From Flavobacterium sp. ZT3R18 (GTDB lineage: Bacteria > Bacteroidota > Bacteroidia > Flavobacteriales > Flavobacteriaceae): a DNA stretch of 64,000 bases. The stretch spans positions 1 to 64,000 of the forward strand of contig NZ_VJZS01000020.1 in the NCBI RefSeq assembly GCF_007097385.1. Reading direction: 5' to 3'. Numbering within the stretch: the stretch's first letter is position 1; every line of letters starts with the position of its first letter. This document shows positions 1 to 11,600 of this stretch, in pieces. The translations under genes were made by a program, and so were the position numbers. A model generated the notes under the pieces. It was not told the origin of the DNA and made no database searches. It was given only the letters and a program-made list of their open reading frames with translations.

Positions 1-3000
1 CATTTGTGCTGAGTGTATCAGGATCAGATTCTTTGAATGCTTTAGTTGCCGTTAAGGAATCATTAAGGAAAATACCAAAGAAGGGCATTGGCTATGGTAT
101 GCTGAAATATTTGACATCGGACTTCCAAAGTAATCTGGTTCCGAGTATTGAGTTCAATTATCTGGGAGATTTCGGAGATAATGTGAGTAACAGCTCTGAT
201 TCGTTATTTTCGTATGCCTCAGAGAGTATTGGATCCAGCAGTTCGATAGAAAACAGCAAAGATATTTTGCTTGGGATCTCAGGTATGCTGGTTTCGGGAC
301 GTCTTTCGATGAATATTGGTTTTAGCAGCGGATTGTATGATGATACTACGATTCAGGCTCTTGCGGATTCCTACCAAAAGAAACTTACTGTACTTATTGA
401 GAGTTTAAGTTCAGTAAAAGAGAGCCGATTGACGCCATCTGATCTGACCTATAAAGATTTAAGTATAGAGGCCTTATCGAGAATAAATCAGGATGACAGT
501 TTAGAAGATGTTTACAGGTTATCGCCTTTACAGCAGGGTATTTATTATCACTGGCTCTCTGACAGATCCTCACCGATGTATTTCGAGCAGATGTCTTATA
601 GGATAAAAGCCTTTGATCTTACTGTTGATTTGGTAAAAGCGGCGTACGATCAATTAATACTGCGCCATGGAGTCTTGCGAACAGGATTCAGTTATGACTT
701 GGCTGATGAGCCTCTTCAGATAGTAAGAAAGAATGTTCCGAGTACATTTTCCTATAAATGTAAACTGGAGGAATCAGCATTGGAAGATTATGTGGAGCGC
801 ATTAAACTGGAGGACCGTGCCTTAGGGTTTGATTTGGAATCTGCATCTCAGATGCGTCTGCTGTTATTGGATTTGGGGAACAATGATTATGAATTCATAT
901 GGAGCCACCATCATATTTTGACAGATGGCTGGTGTATGAGTATTCTGATCAAGGATTTTTATCAGATATTGAATTCTCTTTATCAGAACAGGCCACTAGA
1001 TCTTCCCAAGCCTGTTCTGTATTCCAGCTATATTAAGTGGCTGGACAGTACCGATAATAATGCTTCGATGGTATATTGGCGTGACTACCTGCAAGGGTAT
1101 AGTAATATTGCAGAGATTCCTTTTAAGCGACAGTTGCTCTCGGAGGATTTTTACTCAGAATCCAGAGAAAGAGTCACCATAGAAGGTGAATTATATAATA
1201 AGGTGAATGCCTTGTGTACTCAGACAGGTATTACCCAAAACACCTTTGTTCAGGCAATCTGGGGTTATCTGCTCTCGAGATACAATAATACAACTGATGT
1301 TGTTTTTGGTTCAGTTGTATCGGGTAGGCCAGGTGAACTCGAAGGGATAGAGGATATGATCGGCTTGTTTATCAATACAGTTCCTGTGAGGATTCAATAT
1401 GGTGAAGGGGACCGTGTGGCTGATCTGCTGACAAAAGTTCAAGAGCAGTCCATCTCTGGCAATGCTTACCATTATTCGAATTTATCGGAGGTAAGTTCAC
1501 AGAGTGAACTAGGTGTCAACCTGATCAATCATATAGTGGTATTTGAGAACTATCCGGTTCAGGATATTATACGGGAGGATGTTCAGAATGCACAGCAGGG
1601 CAGAGACCAGGAGTTAAGGATTGAATCCATTGCTGCATTTGAACAGACTAATTTTGATTTTAGCATCATGGCCAATCCGTCTTCTGATTCACTGGATATT
1701 GACTTCAAGTACAACAAGAATAAATACGATCCGGAGCTGATGGGTACATTATCAGGTCATGTTTATACTTTAATAGAGCTGTTTACTGCTGATGCCCAGG
1801 CTCAATTAACGTCATTGGACTATTTAACAGAAGCGGAAAAGTCACAGCTGTTGTTTGAATTTAATGATACAAAAGTTGATTATCCAACAGATAAAACCAT
1901 GGTTGATCTGTTTGAGGAGCAGGCTGAAAGAACCCCTGATAATGTAGCTGTTGTATTTGAGGGCAAATCACTGACGTATCGTGAACTTAATGAGAAGTCG
2001 AATCAGTTTGCACATTATTTAAGAGAGAATTACAATATCAAACCAAATGAGCGTATAGGAATTAAAATAGACAGGAGTGAGCTGATGATTATTGTCATTT
2101 TAGGTATTTTAAAATCTGGAGGAGCTTATGTTCCTATTGATGTAAATTATCCTGATGCCCGTGTAGCTTATATTGAAAAAGACAGTAGCTGTCAAGTAAT
2201 TATTGATGCTGCAGAATGGTCAAAATTTGAAAATACACACGCTATTTATTCAAAAGAGGATATTGAAAAGGTCAATGTTCCTAGTGATCTCCTTTATGTT
2301 ATTTATACCTCTGGAACCACAGGTAATCCTAAAGGAGTAATGATTGAGCATAGTTCTTTGATTAATCGATTAGATTGGATGCAGAAGGCTTATAATTTAT
2401 CCGATAAAGATGTTATTCTTCAAAAAACCAGTTATTCATTTGATGTTTCTGTATGGGAGCTTTTCTGGTGGATATATAATGGTTCTCAATTGTGCATATT
2501 AAAACCTGAAGGACACAAAGATCCTAAAGAAATAGTTAATTCTATTGAGAGATTTAAAGTTTCGGTTATTCATTTCGTGCCGTCTATGTTATCTGTGTTT
2601 ATGCAATATTTGGAAGAGCACAACTTAGAAATAGCTCGATTAAAAAGTTTGAATCAAGTTTTTGTAAGTGGAGAAGCACTAGGTATAGATTTAAACAATA
2701 AATTTTTTAGTTATTTTCCTAATACGGCGTTAATGAACCTTTATGGACCAACCGAAGCTACGATTGATGTGACTTCGTTTGAATGTTCAGAAAACAAAAC
2801 AATTATTCCGATTGGGAAACCGATATCCAATACACATCTTTATATATTGGATGATGCTATGGAGCTTGTTCCAATCGGAGTTCGAGGCAAGCTTTATATT
2901 TCAGGTTCAGGACTGGCAAGGGGTTATCTAAACAGGGAAGAACTGACGGCTGAGAAATTTATCAGCAATCCTTTTATAGCTGGTCAGAAAATGTATGATA

Positions 3001-3641
3001 CGGGTGATTTGGTGAGGTGGCTTCCCGATGGGAATATAGATTTTTTAGGCAGGAAAGACAACCAGGTGAAGATCAGGGGTTTTAGGATTGAGCTTGGAGA
3101 GATCGAGAGCGTAATTCTGGAGTATTCGGATATAAATCAGGTTGTTGTGGATGCCAGAAACATAAATGATGATAAAGTGCTTGTTGCTTATATAGTATCG
3201 GATAATCTGGATAAATCCGAGCTGAGAGCTTATTTGGGAAGTAAACTTCCTGATTATATGATTCCTAGTTTTTTCGTGGAGATTGATGCTGTTCCGCTGA
3301 CCCATAATGGAAAAATTGATCGTAAAGCATTGCCAAAAGTTTCTGAAAATGATATTATCAAGGCAGACTATACTCCAACAAGACATGAGATAGATCAGAA
3401 GCTGATAACGATATGGGAAGATGTCTTAAAGGTTTCTCCAATTGGAATTACTGACAATTTCTTCGAATTAGGAGGTCATTCGTTAAAAATGATGAAAATG
3501 CGATATTTAATAAAAACAGAGTTCAATATTTCTTTGCCTTTTGAATTGTTCTTCAGCAATATTGAAGGGATTTCCAATTATATAAAGCTGACACAAAAAA
3601 GAGAAACATTAAGTATGCACTCAAAAACATTTGAATTATAA
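1..3641 (+). CDS. NRPS, 5'-partial: E(end)-C-A(Ser)-T
   Basis: C-terminal part of a multimodular non-ribosomal peptide synthetase. The reading frame is open to the left edge, so the GTG at 6 is an internal valine and the true start lies outside the window. Domains seen: the end of an epimerization domain (FNYLGDFG motif near nt 150-175), a condensation domain opening with LSPLQQG (nt about 518) and carrying HHILTDG (about nt 905), an adenylation domain (YTSGTTGNPKG about nt 2305) and a carrier domain with GGHS (about nt 3471-3482). The C domain follows an E domain and resembles the other two post-E C domains here, so it should accept a D-configured donor. My hand-read A-domain code is DVWHFSLIDK, one residue from the classic serine code DVWHLSLIDK. 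There is no thioesterase. The short C-terminal tail probably docks to the next synthetase. Confidence 0.95.
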   Translation, partial: FVLSVSGSDSLNALVAVKESLRKIPKKGIGYGMLKYLTSDFQSNLVPSIEFNYLGDFGDNVSNSSDSLFSYASESIGSSSSIENSKDILLGISGMLVSGRLSMNIGFSSGLYDDTTIQALADSYQKKLTVLIESLSSVKESRLTPSDLTYKDLSIEALSRINQDDSLEDVYRLSPLQQGIYYHWLSDRSSPMYFEQMSYRIKAFDLTVDLVKAAYDQLILRHGVLRTGFSYDLADEPLQIVRKNVPSTFSYKCKLEESALEDYVERIKLEDRALGFDLESASQMRLLLLDLGNNDYEFIWSHHHILTDGWCMSILIKDFYQILNSLYQNRPLDLPKPVLYSSYIKWLDSTDNNASMVYWRDYLQGYSNIAEIPFKRQLLSEDFYSESRERVTIEGELYNKVNALCTQTGITQNTFVQAIWGYLLSRYNNTTDVVFGSVVSGRPGELEGIEDMIGLFINTVPVRIQYGEGDRVADLLTKVQEQSISGNAYHYSNLSEVSSQSELGVNLINHIVVFENYPVQDIIREDVQNAQQGRDQELRIESIAAFEQTNFDFSIMANPSSDSLDIDFKYNKNKYDPELMGTLSGHVYTLIELFTADAQAQLTSLDYLTEAEKSQLLFEFNDTKVDYPTDKTMVDLFEEQAERTPDNVAVVFEGKSLTYRELNEKSNQFAHYLRENYNIKPNERIGIKIDRSELMIIVILGILKSGGAYVPIDVNYPDARVAYIEKDSSCQVIIDAAEWSKFENTHAIYSKEDIEKVNVPSDLLYVIYTSGTTGNPKGVMIEHSSLINRLDWMQKAYNLSDKDVILQKTSYSFDVSVWELFWWIYNGSQLCILKPEGHKDPKEIVNSIERFKVSVIHFVPSMLSVFMQYLEEHNLEIARLKSLNQVFVSGEALGIDLNNKFFSYFPNTALMNLYGPTEATIDVTSFECSENKTIIPIGKPISNTHLYILDDAMELVPIGVRGKLYISGSGLARGYLNREELTAEKFISNPFIAGQKMYDTGDLVRWLPDGNIDFLGRKDNQVKIRGFRIELGEIESVILEYSDINQVVVDARNINDDKVLVAYIVSDNLDKSELRAYLGSKLPDYMIPSFFVEIDAVPLTHNGKIDRKALPKVSENDIIKADYTPTRHEIDQKLITIWEDVLKVSPIGITDNFFELGGHSLKMMKMRYLIKTEFNISLPFELFFSNIEGISNYIKLTQKRETLSMHSKTFEL

Positions 3642-3658
3642 AAAACAATAAATTTCCA

Positions 3659-4630
3659 ATGATAAAAAAGGTTATAAAAATTGCCAAATTAATTGGTAAT
3701 ACACCAGTTTTAAAGCTAGATGATGAGTTTATAGATTTGTACGCTAAATTAGAGTTTAAGAATTTTTCAGGAAGTATAAAAGACAGGGCAGTTAATAATA
3801 TAATTCATAACGCCATTTTTGAGCAAAAAATAGATATGAACACTACTATAGTAGAGTCAAGTTCTGGAAATTTTGCTATTTCACTCGCACTGCACTGCAA
3901 GTTCTTAAATTTAAAATTTATTGCTGTTGTGGATCCAAATATTAATGAAATAAGTTTAAAAACTCTTCAATTATTAGCAACAGAAGTGATAATGATAAAA
4001 GATATTGATGAAACCGGCGGGTATCTTTTAAATAGAATTGCAAAAGTAAAGGAAGTTTTAAAACAAACACAAAATTCATTTTGGACTAATCAATATGAAA
4101 ATGAAAATAATTATAAAAGTTACCGTTTATTAGCCAACGAAATAATTCGTGATTTTGAAGAATTAGATTATTTGTTCGTACCAGTAAGTTCATGCGGAAC
4201 CATAGTTGGTCTGTCCACTTACTTAAAAAGTAATTTCAAGGACCTTAAAATAATTGGTGTTGATGTTGAAGGATCGATGATATTTTCTGATAAGAAAAAA
4301 AGGCGTAATTTATCTGGACTAGGATCCAGTAAGAAAAGCCACTTCAGGATTAATGAACTCATTGATGATTTCATAATTCTTAATCAAAACGAGATCAGTG
4401 ATGGGTGCACTGAGCTGCTGAATCAGCATGCTTTGTTTGGCGGCGCATCTTCGGGCGCTTGTTATAAAGGAGCACAAAAATATCTTAAGAATAATGATAC
4501 TGGCTCTATATTTCCCAAAGCAATGATTTTGATTCCTGATTCTGGTGTCTCCTATATTGATAATATTTACAATAAAGAATGGGTCGAAAAGTTTTGTAAA
4601 ATAGATGAGATGAACTTTGAAAATAATTAA
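3659..4630 (+). CDS. sbnA: SbnA-like PLP enzyme, N-(2-amino-2-carboxyethyl)-L-glutamate synthase
   Basis: A 323-residue fold-type II PLP enzyme of the cysteine synthase family. The N-terminus has IGNTPVLKL, then a KDRA lysine motif (FSGSIKDRAV) for the PLP Schiff base and a SSSGNFA phosphate-binding loop. Length and order match SbnA of staphyloferrin B synthesis, which joins O-phospho-L-serine and L-glutamate; the family is also used for diaminopropionate in antibiotics. The next gene is the matching dehydrogenase SbnB, 24 nt downstream, and both lie between two NRPS genes on the same strand. That context argues strongly for making L-2,3-diaminopropionate as a building block and against housekeeping cysteine synthesis. 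The substrate is inferred from family and context. Confidence 0.88.
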   Translation: MIKKVIKIAKLIGNTPVLKLDDEFIDLYAKLEFKNFSGSIKDRAVNNIIHNAIFEQKIDMNTTIVESSSGNFAISLALHCKFLNLKFIAVVDPNINEISLKTLQLLATEVIMIKDIDETGGYLLNRIAKVKEVLKQTQNSFWTNQYENENNYKSYRLLANEIIRDFEELDYLFVPVSSCGTIVGLSTYLKSNFKDLKIIGVDVEGSMIFSDKKKRRNLSGLGSSKKSHFRINELIDDFIILNQNEISDGCTELLNQHALFGGASSGACYKGAQKYLKNNDTGSIFPKAMILIPDSGVSYIDNIYNKEWVEKFCKIDEMNFENN

Positions 4631-4654
4631 TAATTAATAAAAAATAAAGAGTTT

Positions 4655-5626
4655 ATGCTTTACTTAAATACTAAACAATTAACTGCTATAAAACCAGACT
4701 GGCATCAGCTTGTAGAATTAATATATAAAACAATTACCATAATGGGAGATGGGGAGTTTGATCAGCCTATTAAACCATATTTGAGATTCGGAGATAAGAC
4801 CAACAGGATTATTGCTATGCCTGCATTTGTGGGCGGATCAATTAATATGTCAGGAATTAAATGGATTGCCAGCTTTCCTAAAAATTTAAATAAGGGGATG
4901 AGCAGGGCTCAATCAGTAACCATTTTAAATGATGTTGAAACAGGTCAGCCAAAGTGTATTGTAAATACAGCATTAATCAGTGAAATTCGTACTGCAGCAG
5001 TTTCAGGATTAATTTTAAAAAAATATTTAGAAGAAAAAAGTGAAAAGAAAAAGTTTAGCATAGGAATTATTGGCTTTGGCCAGATCGGCAAAGCTCATCT
5101 TGCTATGATCAATCAAATTATGCAAGACAGAATTCTGGAAATAAAACTTTATGATCTCAAGGAGATTCCATGGACAGTAGCTCTAAGTTCAATGAATAAT
5201 ACGGTGAAAATTTGCGATTCATTTGATAAATTGTACGAAAATAGTGATATTATAATCACTACTACGGTATCTGAAAAAAGATATATCAGCAAAAAACCTA
5301 AAAAAGGGAGTTTGCATTTAAATGTTTCATTGAGAGATTATCTGCCTAGTTTTAAGAATTTTGTAGATAAAATGATAGTTGATAACTGGGAAGAAGTATG
5401 CCGTGAGAACACAGATATTGAGCAAATGTATTTAAATGAAGGATTAATAAAGGAAAAAACATTTAATTTGGTGGATATTTTTTACAAAAATTTGATGCCA
5501 AGCATAGCGGAAGATGACGTTATAATGTTTAATCCTATGGGTATGGCAGTTTTTGATATTGCTGTTGGAACTTATTACTATTTGACCGCTTTGGAGAAAA
5601 ATATTGGAAATTTATTAGACGATTAA
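4655..5626 (+). CDS. sbnB: SbnB-like dehydrogenase, L-2,3-diaminopropionate synthesis
   Basis: A 323-residue protein of the ornithine cyclodeaminase / mu-crystallin family. It shows the family segment around MSGIKWIASFP (about residues 69-79), a TAAVSG stretch and a Rossmann nucleotide-binding motif GIIGFGQIGKAH (about residues 138-149). In the staphyloferrin B pathway, SbnB oxidatively splits the SbnA product into L-2,3-diaminopropionate, 2-oxoglutarate and ammonia with NAD. The gene lies directly after the SbnA homologue and 63 nt before the start of the largest NRPS gene, so the three are probably co-transcribed. A true ornithine cyclodeaminase, giving proline, is the main alternative and cannot be fully excluded, since one downstream A domain looks proline-like. 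The SbnA partner makes diaminopropionate the better reading. Confidence 0.85.
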   Translation: MLYLNTKQLTAIKPDWHQLVELIYKTITIMGDGEFDQPIKPYLRFGDKTNRIIAMPAFVGGSINMSGIKWIASFPKNLNKGMSRAQSVTILNDVETGQPKCIVNTALISEIRTAAVSGLILKKYLEEKSEKKKFSIGIIGFGQIGKAHLAMINQIMQDRILEIKLYDLKEIPWTVALSSMNNTVKICDSFDKLYENSDIIITTTVSEKRYISKKPKKGSLHLNVSLRDYLPSFKNFVDKMIVDNWEEVCRENTDIEQMYLNEGLIKEKTFNLVDIFYKNLMPSIAEDDVIMFNPMGMAVFDIAVGTYYYLTALEKNIGNLLDD

Positions 5627-5651
5627 GTTTGATTTAAGGCCAATTTGTAGA

Positions 5652-5678
5652 AATAATAATAATAATAATAATAATAAT
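5652..5678 (+). repeat. (AAT)9 microsatellite before the NRPS start
   Basis: Nine perfect AAT units, followed by ATATAGG and the GTG start of the four-module NRPS at 5690. The tract lies in the leader, between sbnB and the NRPS gene. Slippage would change leader length but not the reading frame. Confidence 0.9.
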
Positions 5679-5689
5679 ATAGGTAACAA

Positions 5690-8600
5690 GTGAATATAAA
5701 TAAAATAGTTTCTTTATTGCTTGAATTAGAGGAAGATGGTGTAATTATTTTTCTGGAAGAGAATAAATTAAAATATAAAACGGCTGACGATAAGCCTCTA
5801 GAAAGTGAAACAATTGATAAAATCAGTATTTATAGAGATGATATTAAATCTTATCTTGAAAGTAAAATCATCTTCCAAAAATCAAATGATTTTTTAGAAA
5901 AAATAAATATTCAAACACGGCCTTTAAAGATACCGTTATCCTATTCGCAAGAAAGATTATGGTTTATTGATAAACTTTCCGGCACTGCTAATTACCATTT
6001 AAACACGATCTTGCGTATAGATGGTGATTTAGATGTGGCTTTATTTGAAAATGTATTAAGAAAAATTGTCGAGAGGCATGAAGTTTTAAGAACTGTTTTT
6101 TATGAAGATGAAGGAATGCCATATCAATTAGTTAAACCATCTAGTGACTGGCATTTAAATTACTCTGAGATACAAGAAGAATCAAATCTTATAAAAATTA
6201 AAGAGGAAGAATTAAGAAAACCTTTTGATTTATCTAAGGATTTTATGATCAGGGCTAATTTAATAAAGGTAAAAGAAAGCAGTACACATGTTTTAATTTT
6301 AACAATACATCATATTGCTTCTGATGGCTGGTCTATGCCGATTTTTATAAATGAAGTACTAAGTCTGTATCAAAATTTTGAATTTATTTTACCTGATCTG
6401 CCTATTCAATATATTGATTACTCTATTTGGCAGAAACAAATTTTATCAGGGGAATTATTAGATAATAAATTAGAATACTGGCAAAATAAACTTAAAGATA
6501 TTGAACCTTTAAATTTACCAACTGATTTTACAAGACAAAGCATTCAATCTGCTAATGGCAGTAGATTTTCTGTTGTTTTAGATAAAAAATTAACAGCAGA
6601 GATTAAAACTTTATCTAAGAATTTTTCTGTTACTCCATTTATAACGATGCTGTCTGCTTTTAATATATTGATGCATAAATACTCTGGAAATTATGATATT
6701 TGTATAGGAAGCAGTATTGCAAACAGGAATAATAAAGAAATAGAGCCCTTAATTGGTTTTTTTGCTAATACAGTTGTATTGAGAAGTGATTTGAGCGGTG
6801 ATATTATTTTTGAAAAGTTACTTCTGCAGGTAAAGAAAACAATGTTAGAAGCTTATGAATATCAAGACGTCCCATTTGAAAAGGTAGTTGAAAAAGTGGT
6901 TAAAACACGAGATATGAGTTTTAACCCGTTGTTTCAAATCATGTTTTCATACAACAATAATAACGAGAATGACAATAACAGCAATAATAGCGATAGTGAG
7001 TCTATTCAAACTGCTGAACTTAAGATTTTTCATGAACCTTTTGAAAATAACCTTGCTAAATTTGATTTATCATTTGAAATAACAGAAAATGATAGTGAAT
7101 TCAACATTAATATCGTTTATTGTAGTGATTTATTTTTAAAGGATACAATAAACAGAATAATTGTCAGCTTTGAGCAAATTCTTAGATTTGTTACAAATGA
7201 CTCAACTCAAAGTATTTCTGATATTGACTGTATAAATTCTGAAGATAAACAGCTTTTGCAGATTGAATTTAATTCTACAGGAGTAGACTTTTCTAATGAC
7301 AAGACCATTGTTGATTTATTTGAAGATCAGGTTATAAAAACCCCCAATAATATAGCAGTTGTATTTGAGGATATATCCTTAACCTATCAGGATCTCAATG
7401 ACCAATCCAATCAGTTTGCTCTGTATTTAAGACAAACCTATGACATTCAGGCAGATGACCTTATAGGGATAATGCTCGATAAGAGTGAGTTAACAATTGT
7501 AGTAATTTTGGGTATTTTAAAATCAGGAGCAGCGTATGTTCCAATTGATAATAATTATCCGGAAGAGAGGATTTCTTTTATAAAAAAAGATATTAAAAGT
7601 AAAGTTATCATTGATGCTGATGAACTGGCTTTATTTTTAAATATTCGTGAAAGTTATTCAAAAAATAATCTTGAGAAGATAAATACCATGCAGAGTCTTG
7701 CTTATGTTATTTATACTTCAGGAAGTACTGGTCATCCAAAGGGAGTAATGGTTGAGCATCGTAATAGTGTCAACATGTGTTTAGATCAAATTAAATCTTT
7801 TAAGATAACTGAAAAAGATAAAATTATTTGGTTTGCTTCAATTGCTTTTGATGCATCATTTTTTGAAATGACAATGAGTATCAATAGTGGTGCGGCATTA
7901 TATGTTGTTAATGATGAGATAATTAAAAATAGAGATTATTTTTTTGCATTCTTAAAAGAGAGCGGTTCTACAGTGGTAACTTTGCCTCCAAGTTATCTTG
8001 ATTTATTTTCAAACGAAGAGATTTCAAGCTCTAAACTAAGATGTATTATAACAGCAGGTGAAGCTGCAAATCCAACTAAGGCTTTATCAATTACAGCGTT
8101 AGGGATCGACTATTATAATGCTTATGGTCCAACTGAGTGTGCGGTTTGTGTGTCGATTTACAATGTTTCCAAAAATGATTCAGATAAATCAAATATTCCA
8201 ATAGGAAAGCCAATATCCAATACTCAAATTTACATCTTGGGTGATTCGATGGAAATGGTTCCGATCGGAGTTCGAGGCAAACTTTATATCTCAGGAGCAG
8301 GAGTGGCAAGGGGGTATTTAAACAGGGAAGAACTCACGGCTGAGAAATTCATCAGCAATCCTTTTACAGCTGGTCAGAAAATGTATGATACAGGCGATTT
8401 GGCGAGCTGGCTTGCGGATGGTAATATTGAGTTTTTAGGCAGGAAAGACAGCCAGGTGAAGATCAGGGGCTTCAGGATTGAACTTGGAGAGATAGAGAGC
8501 GCAATTCTGGAGTATTCGGATGTAAATCAGGTTGTTGTGGATGCGAGAAGTGTCAATAATGTTAAGATGCTGATTGCTTATGTGGTAGCAGATACTCTGG

Positions 8601-11600
8601 ACAAATCACTGTTAAGGTCATTTTTGGAAAGTAAACTTCCGGATTATATGATTCCTGGTTTTTATGTTGAGATTGACAGTATTCCATTGACTTTTAATGG
8701 TAAAGTTGACCGCAAGCTGCTGCCAGATGTTGTTGGAGAGGATATTATAAAAAAGGAGTATGTCGGGCCAAGAAATGAGAAGGAGGAGAAATTAATTTCA
8801 ATATGGCAGGAAGTATTAGGAATTGAAAGAATTGGAATTACCGATAACTTCTTTGAATTAGGAGGACATAGTTTGTTAATTGGTCAAGTAATTAATAGAG
8901 CTTATGAACAGTTGGGAATAAAAATGACTTTCAGATCGTTTTTTATGGAACCTACTATTAAAGGCTTGAGTAATGAATTCACGACTGATGAATTTGTTCG
9001 AATTCCTAAATCTGTTGAGATGATTTCTTACCCAGTTACAGCATCTCAATCAAGGATATGGATATTAAGTCAATTAGAAGGAGGCTCTTTAGCATATAAT
9101 ATGCCTGCTGCTATTAGATTACAGGGAATAATTGAAGTTAAGAAGTTCGAAGAAAGCTTTAAAGTATTGATTGATCGTCATGAAATTTTAAGGACTTATT
9201 TTAAGACAAATTTCGATGGGGAAATTCGTCAGTATATTGTCAATGGGTCAGAGTTAGATTTCAGACTTAGGCACGTAGATTATAGCTTAGCAGAAAATCC
9301 GGAGGAATGTGTTGCTGATTATGTAAAAGAGTTTAATCAAGAAGTATTTGATTTGGAGCAGGCTCAACTGATTAGGGGAGTTTTATTTAAATTAAAAGAA
9401 AATTCTTATGTTTTTTGCCTGACAATGCATCATATTGTTGGAGACGGCTGGTCTTTACAGTTACTAATATCAGAGATTGTACAAACTTATAACAGCCTTG
9501 TTCGGGGTAAAGAAGCTGACCTTCCTGTATTGAATATTCAGTATAAAGATTATGCGGTATGGCTTAATGAAGAATTGAAACATAAAAAACAAGAATCAGA
9601 GCAATATTGGTTAAATCAATTTAAAGGGGAACTTCCTGTTTTGAATTTACCAAGTTCTAATGCACGTCCTATAGTGCAGACTTATAATGGCAAAATAATT
9701 CGACATGAATTTTCAAAATCATTTTTAGATAAGTTAAAATCATTTTCAAAATCACAGGACGTGACTTTGTTTATGACATTGGTCGCGGGTATCAATGCTA
9801 TGCTTTACAGGTATTCAGGTCAGGATGATATTATTGTTGGTACACCAGTAGCAGGAAGGGAACATCCAGATTTAGAGAATCAATTGGGTTTATATTTAAA
9901 TACTTTGGCCATTAGAACCAGGTTCAAAGAGAAAAACAGTCTTTTAGATCTGATAGCATATGAAAAAGAAACTTTATTAAAGGCTTTTGAGCATCAAAAT
10001 TATCCATTTGATGAATTAGTCGGCAAATTGAACTTAAATAGAGATATGAGCCGTTCAGCATTATTTGATGTTTTGGTAGAGCTTCAGAGTCAGGTTCAGC
10101 TTAATAGCATCAGCAGTAATGAAGCGCTTATTGATTTAGACGTAAGCAATTATTCTTTTGAAAATAAGACTTCCCAATTTGATATGAGTTTTACTTTTAT
10201 TGAGGCAGATGGGATATTTCTGGTAATAGGATATAACACAGATATTTATGATAGTTACTTAATTGATAGAATGTTTCTGCATTTTGAGAATCTGATGAGT
10301 GATTTGCTTGATGATCCAGAAAAAGCAATTGAGGAAATAGACTACTTAACAGAGGGGGAGAAGTCACAATTATTATTTGATTTTAATGATACGGCGGTAG
10401 ATTATCCTAAGGATAAGACTATAGTTGATTTGTTTGAACAACAAGTTACAAGAACGCCTGATCATACAGCGGTTGTATTTGAGAATACCAGCTTGACTTA
10501 TCGTGAACTTAACCAGAAATCAAATCGGCTTGCTTATTATCTTATAGAAAGCGGAGTCAGTTTAAATTCTCATGTATTTTTTTTCCAGGAAAGAGGTATT
10601 GAATATTTAGTTTCTATGCTTGGAGTATGGAAAGCAGGTGGATATTTTACTCCTTTGGACATAAATGCCCCTATTCAAAGGAATAGAGAGGTATTAAAAC
10701 AAGCAGAAGATTTCTTTATTCTTAGCAGTACTGATTATCAATCGCATCTTGAGGGACTTGGGCCAGATGTATCTGGTGTATTTCTTGAAGCAGCGTATTT
10801 GGGGAATTACAGTACAGATAATCTTAATTTAGCTTTAGAAGTTGACTCTTTGGCTTATATTATTTTCACCTCGGGTTCTACGGGTGTTCCAAAAGGAGCG
10901 ATGGTTGAACATTTAGGAATGGTCAATCATTTATTTGCTAAGATCAATGATTTTAATATTTCTGCTGCGGACAATATAGGACAGACTGCCACTCATATCT
11001 TTGATGTCAGCATCTGGCAGTTTATGACCGCTTTATTGGTTGGAGGAAAGACAACTGTTTTAATTGGAGAACAGGCATGGAATCCTCAAAACCTATTTGA
11101 GTGTATTGAAAATGAAAATATTACAATAGTGGAGAGTGTGCCTGCACATTTTTCAATTTTATTGGATTTTTTATCAGGTGAATCTCTTTTGCCATCATTA
11201 AAAAGTCTTCGCTGTTTGATGATGAACGGGGAGTCACTGCCGGCGGAGTATTGTAAAAAATGGTTTGGTTACTATCCATCGATCAGTATGGCCAATGTAT
11301 ATGGACCAACGGAGTGTTCGGATGATATCACCCATTATCTTTTTGAGAGCTGTTCTGCTGACTGGAAAGGTTCAGTTCCGATAGGAAAACCTATTCAGAA
11401 CATGAGTATTTATATTTTAGATAATCATTTGAACTTGCTGCCTCATGGCATAGCAGGTGATCTGTATGTTTCGGGAATAGGTGTTGGCCAGGGTTATCTG
11501 AATGATATTGAGAAAACACAATTGGCATTTGTGAGCAATCCATTTTTTAGGGAAGGGAGCTTAAATCATAGTGAAAAATTATATAAGACGGGAGATTTAG

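Noticed and set aside
6..8. GTG at 6 as the start of the first NRPS
   Set aside because: The frame is open to the window edge, and the sequence before it matches the E-domain reading of the paralogous copies (FVL before SVS), so the codon is internal.
3659..4630. Housekeeping cysteine synthase
   Set aside because: The SbnB partner and the position between NRPS genes make the diaminopropionate route much more likely.
5652..5678. Frame-switching phase variation by the AAT repeat
   Set aside because: The repeat lies outside the coding frame and has a 3-nt unit, so slippage cannot switch the frame; only spacing effects are possible.
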